Source: Dialister sp900541485 (GTDB taxonomy: Bacteria; Bacillota; Negativicutes; Veillonellales; Dialisteraceae). From it: DNA of 64,000 bases. Shown here one piece after another: positions 60,646 to 64,000 of this stretch. A model generated the notes under the pieces. The model saw only the letters and a list, made by a program, of their open reading frames with translations. It ran no database searches and was not told the origin of the DNA. A program made the translations under genes and the position numbers. The stretch lies in the NCBI GenBank assembly GCA_965119665.1, contig OZ221974.1, forward strand, positions 62,001 to 126,000, written 5' to 3'. Numbering within the stretch: position 1 is the stretch's first letter; the number at the start of each line of letters is the position of its first letter.

Positions 60646-62283
60646 TTAATCATCCTTATTAGATTTTTTTGCCTCTTCTGTCTTTTTTTGCTCTAAAGCA
60701 AGTCGTTCATTTCTTGCCGCTTCTGTTAGATGGAGTTTATATTTTGGTGTTTCAGAAACTAAGGCTTCAATCTCAAAAAAACGATCCCACGGGAAATTTG
60801 CCGAGACAGTTTGCGGATTAAGTTTCATTTTATTTTTAGCAAAATCTTGGAGTTCGGCAATCATTTCTTCCAAAATTTCTTGATTCACCTTGCCATGGGT
60901 TTTTCTGATATCTGCAAATCTTTTTATTTTTTTTCTGACATTTGCCTGGTAAGCCCAATTATCAATATATTGTTCTAAAAGCATAGATTTATGTGCAGTC
61001 GGATTCATTTCCGGGGCCAATATAGCTTGGGCAATAGCAAAACCAATTGTGTTGCTTGCTGTGTTCCAACCGTTGTAGGCAGATACTTTATAGAGAAGGT
61101 CTTCTTTAAGCAATAAATTCATAAGAGTGTTATCAGAACCATTAGCAAAATAAACATCTGCTATAGACACACTTCTTCCGTGATCAATCATTGATTTTAT
61201 CTGCTCTCCAAAGTTAGAAGTACTTTCTTTAATCATTCCGAAGTTGTTAAATTGACTGGCTTCATTGGTAGAATGAAGAGGAGTATTTACTGCTAAAATA
61301 ATATCGGGAGCACCTTTCTTTACAATAGAACCGCCTACTGCGAGTATGTGCTGCTCAATTGTTTTTCCAACGGGTTGATTTTCATATGATGGAACGGTAT
61401 CCTCGCCTCGTCCGATGGGATATAAAACATCAAAGGTAGGAGACAATTTATTCCGGTCTACGTGATAACGAGCTATAAGTAAAAGTCCAAGTTGGTCGGC
61501 CCCCGGAAAAGAACCGAATTTGTTTCCACTTATTTTTTTAGCTATTTTTTCTTGATAGCGAACTTCCATGTTTGTTTGTGAATGTTTGCTATTATCGTCA
61601 TGGCCTTCACAAAAATATGTAAATATGCCTTCTTGTGCATCCCGAATTAGCCGTTCATTGATAATATTGTTCTTAGTTCTGCGTTTAAACCAATCTTGTA
61701 AATATTCACTGGGAACAGTCAATTTGAGTGAAAGTAATTCTGCTGTTTCATCCTTGCTTATTACTCCCAAATCTTGTTTATCTTGCAGGGTGGCAATCCG
61801 ATAGATATCGGGTCCGTATGTATCATAGTAATAAGGCTCCACACCTCCGCTGGAAGCATAAGGTGTACGCATAATTGTTCCGAATGCATAAATAGGTAAA
61901 TTCGGATAAGATGCATGGAGCTTTTTAATTTTATTTTCTCTGTATTGCAATGTACGTAAAGAGTCATTATGTTTTCTTGAATCAACAAGACCGCCGTAAA
62001 TCAGTGTATCTGTAGAAAGAACGGCCGCATCTGCTCGGGATATGTTATCAGTGACCCAACGCCAAATTTGTTCCGGAGAACCATGATAATTCTTCCCCGA
62101 CAAGTAAATTTTAGGCGGAGTAAGTACCGTGTATCCTGCTTTTTCGGCAGTAGACACAGTGTATGTATAACTGACCGGACGATCATCCTGAGGAACAAAA
62201 AGAATTGTTTTTGCAGATGCAGCATAACCGCTGATAGAGAAAGAAAGTGCGATAGTAGCAGCTATAATTTTACTTTTGAACAC
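60646..62283 (-). CDS. Exported DUF4127-family protein
   Basis: 545 aa with a Sec signal peptide at 1-24 (ending ASA). DUF4127 hallmarks: ILFVPQDDRPVSYTYT at the mature N terminus, LSTDTLIYGGLVDSRKH near 95 and FGTIMRTPYASS near 134, ADVYFANGSDN and NTIGFAIAQA in the second half. The fold is thought to be hydrolase-like; no activity is known. The mature N terminus has D-D-R and the D-T-L-x-Y-G-G signature intact. A charged Lys-rich tail ends it. GGGGAGG precedes the start. Probably periplasmic. Confidence 0.87.
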   Translation of the reverse strand: MFKSKIIAATIALSFSISGYAASAKTILFVPQDDRPVSYTYTVSTAEKAGYTVLTPPKIYLSGKNYHGSPEQIWRWVTDNISRADAAVLSTDTLIYGGLVDSRKHNDSLRTLQYRENKIKKLHASYPNLPIYAFGTIMRTPYASSGGVEPYYYDTYGPDIYRIATLQDKQDLGVISKDETAELLSLKLTVPSEYLQDWFKRRTKNNIINERLIRDAQEGIFTYFCEGHDDNSKHSQTNMEVRYQEKIAKKISGNKFGSFPGADQLGLLLIARYHVDRNKLSPTFDVLYPIGRGEDTVPSYENQPVGKTIEQHILAVGGSIVKKGAPDIILAVNTPLHSTNEASQFNNFGMIKESTSNFGEQIKSMIDHGRSVSIADVYFANGSDNTLMNLLLKEDLLYKVSAYNGWNTASNTIGFAIAQAILAPEMNPTAHKSMLLEQYIDNWAYQANVRKKIKRFADIRKTHGKVNQEILEEMIAELQDFAKNKMKLNPQTVSANFPWDRFFEIEALVSETPKYKLHLTEAARNERLALEQKKTEEAKKSNKDD

Positions 62284-62303
62284 ATTGACCTCCCCATAAA
62301 TTA

Positions 62304-62342
62304 TGATTATTAATTATACCATTAAATAAAAACATAAGTAAA
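62304..62342 (-). promoter_or_regulatory. Promoter of the DUF4127 gene
   Basis: Minus strand TTTACT (62342-62337), 18-base spacer, TATAAT (62318-62313) with extended TGG. Bases 62322-62304 repeat exactly the 19-nt block of the lipoprotein promoter at 48572-48590. Confidence 0.65.
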
Positions 62343-62368
62343 AGGACCATGCTGAAAGCATAGTCCTT
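62341..62368 (-). terminator. Terminator after tRNA-Ser
   Basis: Minus-strand stem AAGGACTATGC / GCATGGTCCTT with a five-base loop and TTTTACTT. The same bases give the -35 of the DUF4127 promoter. Confidence 0.75.
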
Positions 62369-62370
62369 AT

Positions 62371-62459
62371 TGGCGGAGCGGGTGGGATTCGAACCCACGG
62401 TACATTGCTGTACAACTGATTTCGAGTCAGCCTCGTTATGACCACTTCGATACCGCTCC
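62371..62459 (-). tRNA. tRNA-Ser (CGA)
   Basis: Acceptor GGAGCGG (62459-62453) pairs with CCGCTCC (62381-62375), long variable arm as in class II tRNAs, anticodon loop CTCGAAA giving CGA for UCG codons, CCA encoded at 62373-62371. Discriminator G is the Ser standard. Confidence 0.95.
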
Positions 62460-62473
62460 ATGATAAAACAACA

Positions 62474-62920
62474 TCATCTTCTGTGCGTTTGAAAAAATAA
62501 ATCCATTAGTTTTTGACAATCATCTGCCAAAATATTCCGTGCAACAGCGAAATCAGAATTAAGAAAGTCTTTTCCGATATTAAATCGGGATTCAATTCCG
62601 CCATTTTGTTTATTGCGTGAACCATAAACCACTCTGGAGATACGTGAGTTTATAATAGCACCGGTACACATAAGACACGGTTCTATGGTAACATAAAGGG
62701 TACAACCCGTCAAACGCCAGTTTTTAAGGACTTCTGAAGCCTTTTTTATTGCAATTATTTCAGCATGGCATGTTGCATCATTTTGACGTTCACAAAGATT
62801 ATGTGCGGAAGCTATAATTGTGTCATTATAGGTGATAAGAGCTCCGATAGGAATTTCACCGGTCAAGAATGCTTTTTTCGCCTCTTTGATGGCAAGTGCC
62901 ATATATTCTCGATCATTCAT
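62474..62920 (-). CDS. tadA: tRNA-specific adenosine deaminase
   Basis: 148 aa. Changes wobble A34 of tRNA-Arg(ACG) to inosine. Zinc and catalytic residues in CHAEIIAIKKA (HAE, about 51-53) and PCLMCTGAI (PCxxC, about 81-85), plus the C-terminal helix of TadA. Followed after 14 bases by tRNA-Ser on the same strand, likely on one transcript. No strong promoter seen. Confidence 0.94.
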   Translation of the reverse strand: MNDREYMALAIKEAKKAFLTGEIPIGALITYNDTIIASAHNLCERQNDATCHAEIIAIKKASEVLKNWRLTGCTLYVTIEPCLMCTGAIINSRISRVVYGSRNKQNGGIESRFNIGKDFLNSDFAVARNILADDCQKLMDLFFQTHRR

Positions 62921-63018
62921 AACATAAAACCTTTTTCAATTACGGGTAGAAAAAAGTAACTAAACAGTATAAAATAATTATAAACAATAAATATTTTTTT
63001 GTTAATGGAGGAGTTTAA

Positions 63019-63465
63019 ATGGCTGAAGAAAAAAGAATAAATATGAAGTCAAAAAAATTTCAATCTTATTTAGACAGTAATGATTTGAAATTTTTCCAAC
63101 AAAATGTGACACATGATGAAGCAGATACAGTTGTATTTCAATCCAATATTCAGGTCGAAGGACAAACTCTGCCGGTAGGCATTATTACAGATGATACGAT
63201 TTATACAATCATTCGAGTTCAGATTGGAACAGGATTGGTTAAGGAAGAAAACAAGGCAAAGTTGAATGAATACTTGAATTCTTTAAATCGAAGTTATAAG
63301 GTTTTTAAATATGTAGTGGCAGAAGACGGTTCAGTATTCTTGGATGCGTGCCTACCCAGCACGAATGAAGGTTTTGATCCTGAAGTGGTTCGTGTGGTCC
63401 TTGATGTGATTGTAGATCATTTAACACAGGAATATAAAAATATTATGAAGTCGGCGTGGAATTAA
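63019..63465 (+). CDS. YbjN-like protein of unknown function
   Basis: 148 aa, acidic, no signal peptide. Strand-helix pattern of YbjN/type III secretion chaperone-like proteins: VVFQSNIQVEGQTLPVGIITDD, IIRVQIGTGLV, then YKVFKYVVAEDGSVFLDACLPS and a C-terminal helix. GGAGGAG precedes the start. Single gene between tadA and recJ. The family is loosely tied to stress and motility in enterobacteria, which says little here. Confidence 0.65.
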   Translation: MAEEKRINMKSKKFQSYLDSNDLKFFQQNVTHDEADTVVFQSNIQVEGQTLPVGIITDDTIYTIIRVQIGTGLVKEENKAKLNEYLNSLNRSYKVFKYVVAEDGSVFLDACLPSTNEGFDPEVVRVVLDVIVDHLTQEYKNIMKSAWN

Positions 63466-63479
63466 AACAGTAATTGAGT

Positions 63480-63533
63480 AAAAACTGATATTTAGGTTCA
63501 TTAATTAACTTGAATTTAAATATCAGTTTTTTA
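63480..63533 (+). terminator. Terminator after the YbjN-like gene
   Basis: Perfect 15-pair stem AAAAACTGATATTTA (63480-63494) / TAAATATCAGTTTTT (63517-63531), then T. Confidence 0.88.
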
Positions 63534-63577
63534 GTATAGAAATTATGAATCGAACATAACCGTACTTAAATATTTTT

Positions 63578-63597
63578 GATAATGATAATAGATTATA
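63578..63597 (+). promoter_or_regulatory. Fur-box-like site ahead of recJ
   Basis: GATAATGATAAT (63578-63589) is identical to the first twelve bases of the Fur consensus; the third hexamer ATTATA (63592-63597) follows after two bases instead of one. Confidence 0.3.
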
Positions 63598-63615
63598 GAA
63601 AGTGAGAATAAAAAA

Positions 63616-63624
63616 TGATAAAAT
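63616..63624 (+). promoter_or_regulatory. Possible extended -10 promoter of recJ
   Basis: TGATAAAAT, 33 bases before the recJ ATG; no clear -35. Confidence 0.4.
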
Positions 63625-63657
63625 GATAATTGAAATTAGTTGAATTGAGGAATGAGT

Positions 63658-64000
63658 ATGACGATAAAAAAGAATAAGTTTAAATGGGTTTATAGATTAT
63701 CAGGATTAGAAAAAGAACGTGTACCTTCTTTTTACCGCGAGCAAGGTATATTAGACGGAGTAGCAAGAATCATGATCCGGCGTGGAGTTGATACTCAAGA
63801 TAAGCTGGAACATTTTTTATATGACACACTGGATAATTTGACAGACCCTTTTCTTATGAAAGGGATGGAGGAGGCTGTTACTCGTATCCAAAGAGCCATA
63901 AATCAAAAAGAGAAAATTGTTATCTATGGCGATTATGATGTAGACGGGATTACATCTACTGCAATTCTTGTTCGCTATCTTATGCGGGAAAATGCGGAGG
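63658..64000 (+). CDS. recJ: Single-stranded-DNA exonuclease RecJ, N-terminal part
   Basis: 114 full codons are visible; the frame is open at the window edge, so the gene is partial. It starts MTIKKNKFKWVYR and reaches VIYGDYDVDGITSTAIL, the first DHH-family metal motif of RecJ (Asp in YGDYDVDG). RecJ digests single strands 5' to 3' in recombination and mismatch repair. ATG 63658 is chosen because GAGG lies seven bases before it; an ATG at 63652 is too close. Confidence 0.9.
   Translation, partial: MTIKKNKFKWVYRLSGLEKERVPSFYREQGILDGVARIMIRRGVDTQDKLEHFLYDTLDNLTDPFLMKGMEEAVTRIQRAINQKEKIVIYGDYDVDGITSTAILVRYLMRENAE

Overview
The window reads as the chromosome of a low-GC member of the Firmicutes that has an outer membrane, i.e. 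the class Negativicutes; a Dialister-like Veillonellaceae is my best guess, with low confidence at genus level. The Firmicute side shows in gene order and RNA control: a holB-ricT-trmN6-rsmI-metG-tatD run, a dnaG-rpoD / trmK-nif3 block, a T-box in front of thrS, a SAM-I riboswitch in front of metNI, and a leader in front of infC-rpmI-rplT. The outer-membrane side shows in a bifunctional heptose kinase/adenylyltransferase (LPS core) and an exbB-exbD-tonB operon. I see no insertion sequence, prophage, CRISPR array or integrase; the region is mainly housekeeping, densely packed, with overlapping genes.

Layout. 1-230: tRNA-Cys (first base cut off by the window edge), tRNA-Leu and a two-way terminator. 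250-2522: ybaK and a stand-alone OLD-family ATPase/nuclease. 2565-10851: pyrimidine operon pyrB-pyrC-carA-carB-pyrK-pyrD from one promoter. 10936-18420: a HAD phosphatase and the holB-to-tatD operon. 18484-23188: hldE, two tandem MFS exporters on the minus strand, and a viroplasmin-RNase H fusion. 23199-25080: SAM-controlled metNI. 25121-27727: a YerC/TrpR-like regulator overlapping a phosphohexomutase, then an MgtC-family protein. 27741-31750: T-box, thrS, a HutP-family protein, infC leader, infC (apparent AUA start), rpmI, rplT. 31753-40306: FAH-family hydrolase, glnS, an exported protein, two flavodoxins, an aminotransferase, an exported protein with three internal repeats, uppP, and an ATP-grasp protein. 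40351-45704: dnaG, rpoD, tRNA-Met, trmK, nif3, RNase P RNA. 45730-50625: putP, tmcAL, a lipoprotein, a DUF4321 protein, radC and a small unknown. 50657-55335: exbB-exbD-tonB followed by a partial corrinoid set (cbiL, cbiA, cobO). 55347-64000: lysC, an M16 peptidase, gluQ, an exported DUF4127 protein, tRNA-Ser, tadA, a YbjN-like protein, and the start of recJ.

How it works together. Translation quality and supply dominate: four tRNA genes, four aminoacyl-tRNA synthetases or relatives (MetRS, ThrRS, GlnRS, GluQ-RS), five tRNA/rRNA modification enzymes (TrmN6, RsmI, TrmK, TmcAL, TadA), a mis-charged-tRNA editor (YbaK), IF3 and RNase P. Envelope energy and metal/cofactor uptake (ExbBD-TonB with Fur-like palindromes) sit next to corrinoid genes.

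The points I would follow first are the HutP-family RNA-binding protein lodged between two RNA-regulated units, the AUA start of infC, a 19-nt promoter block shared by two distant genes for exported proteins, the three-repeat exported protein at 37525-38646, and a TonB whose linker is glycine-rich instead of proline-rich. No clearly unprecedented multi-gene system is evident. Promoter and terminator calls are made by eye.
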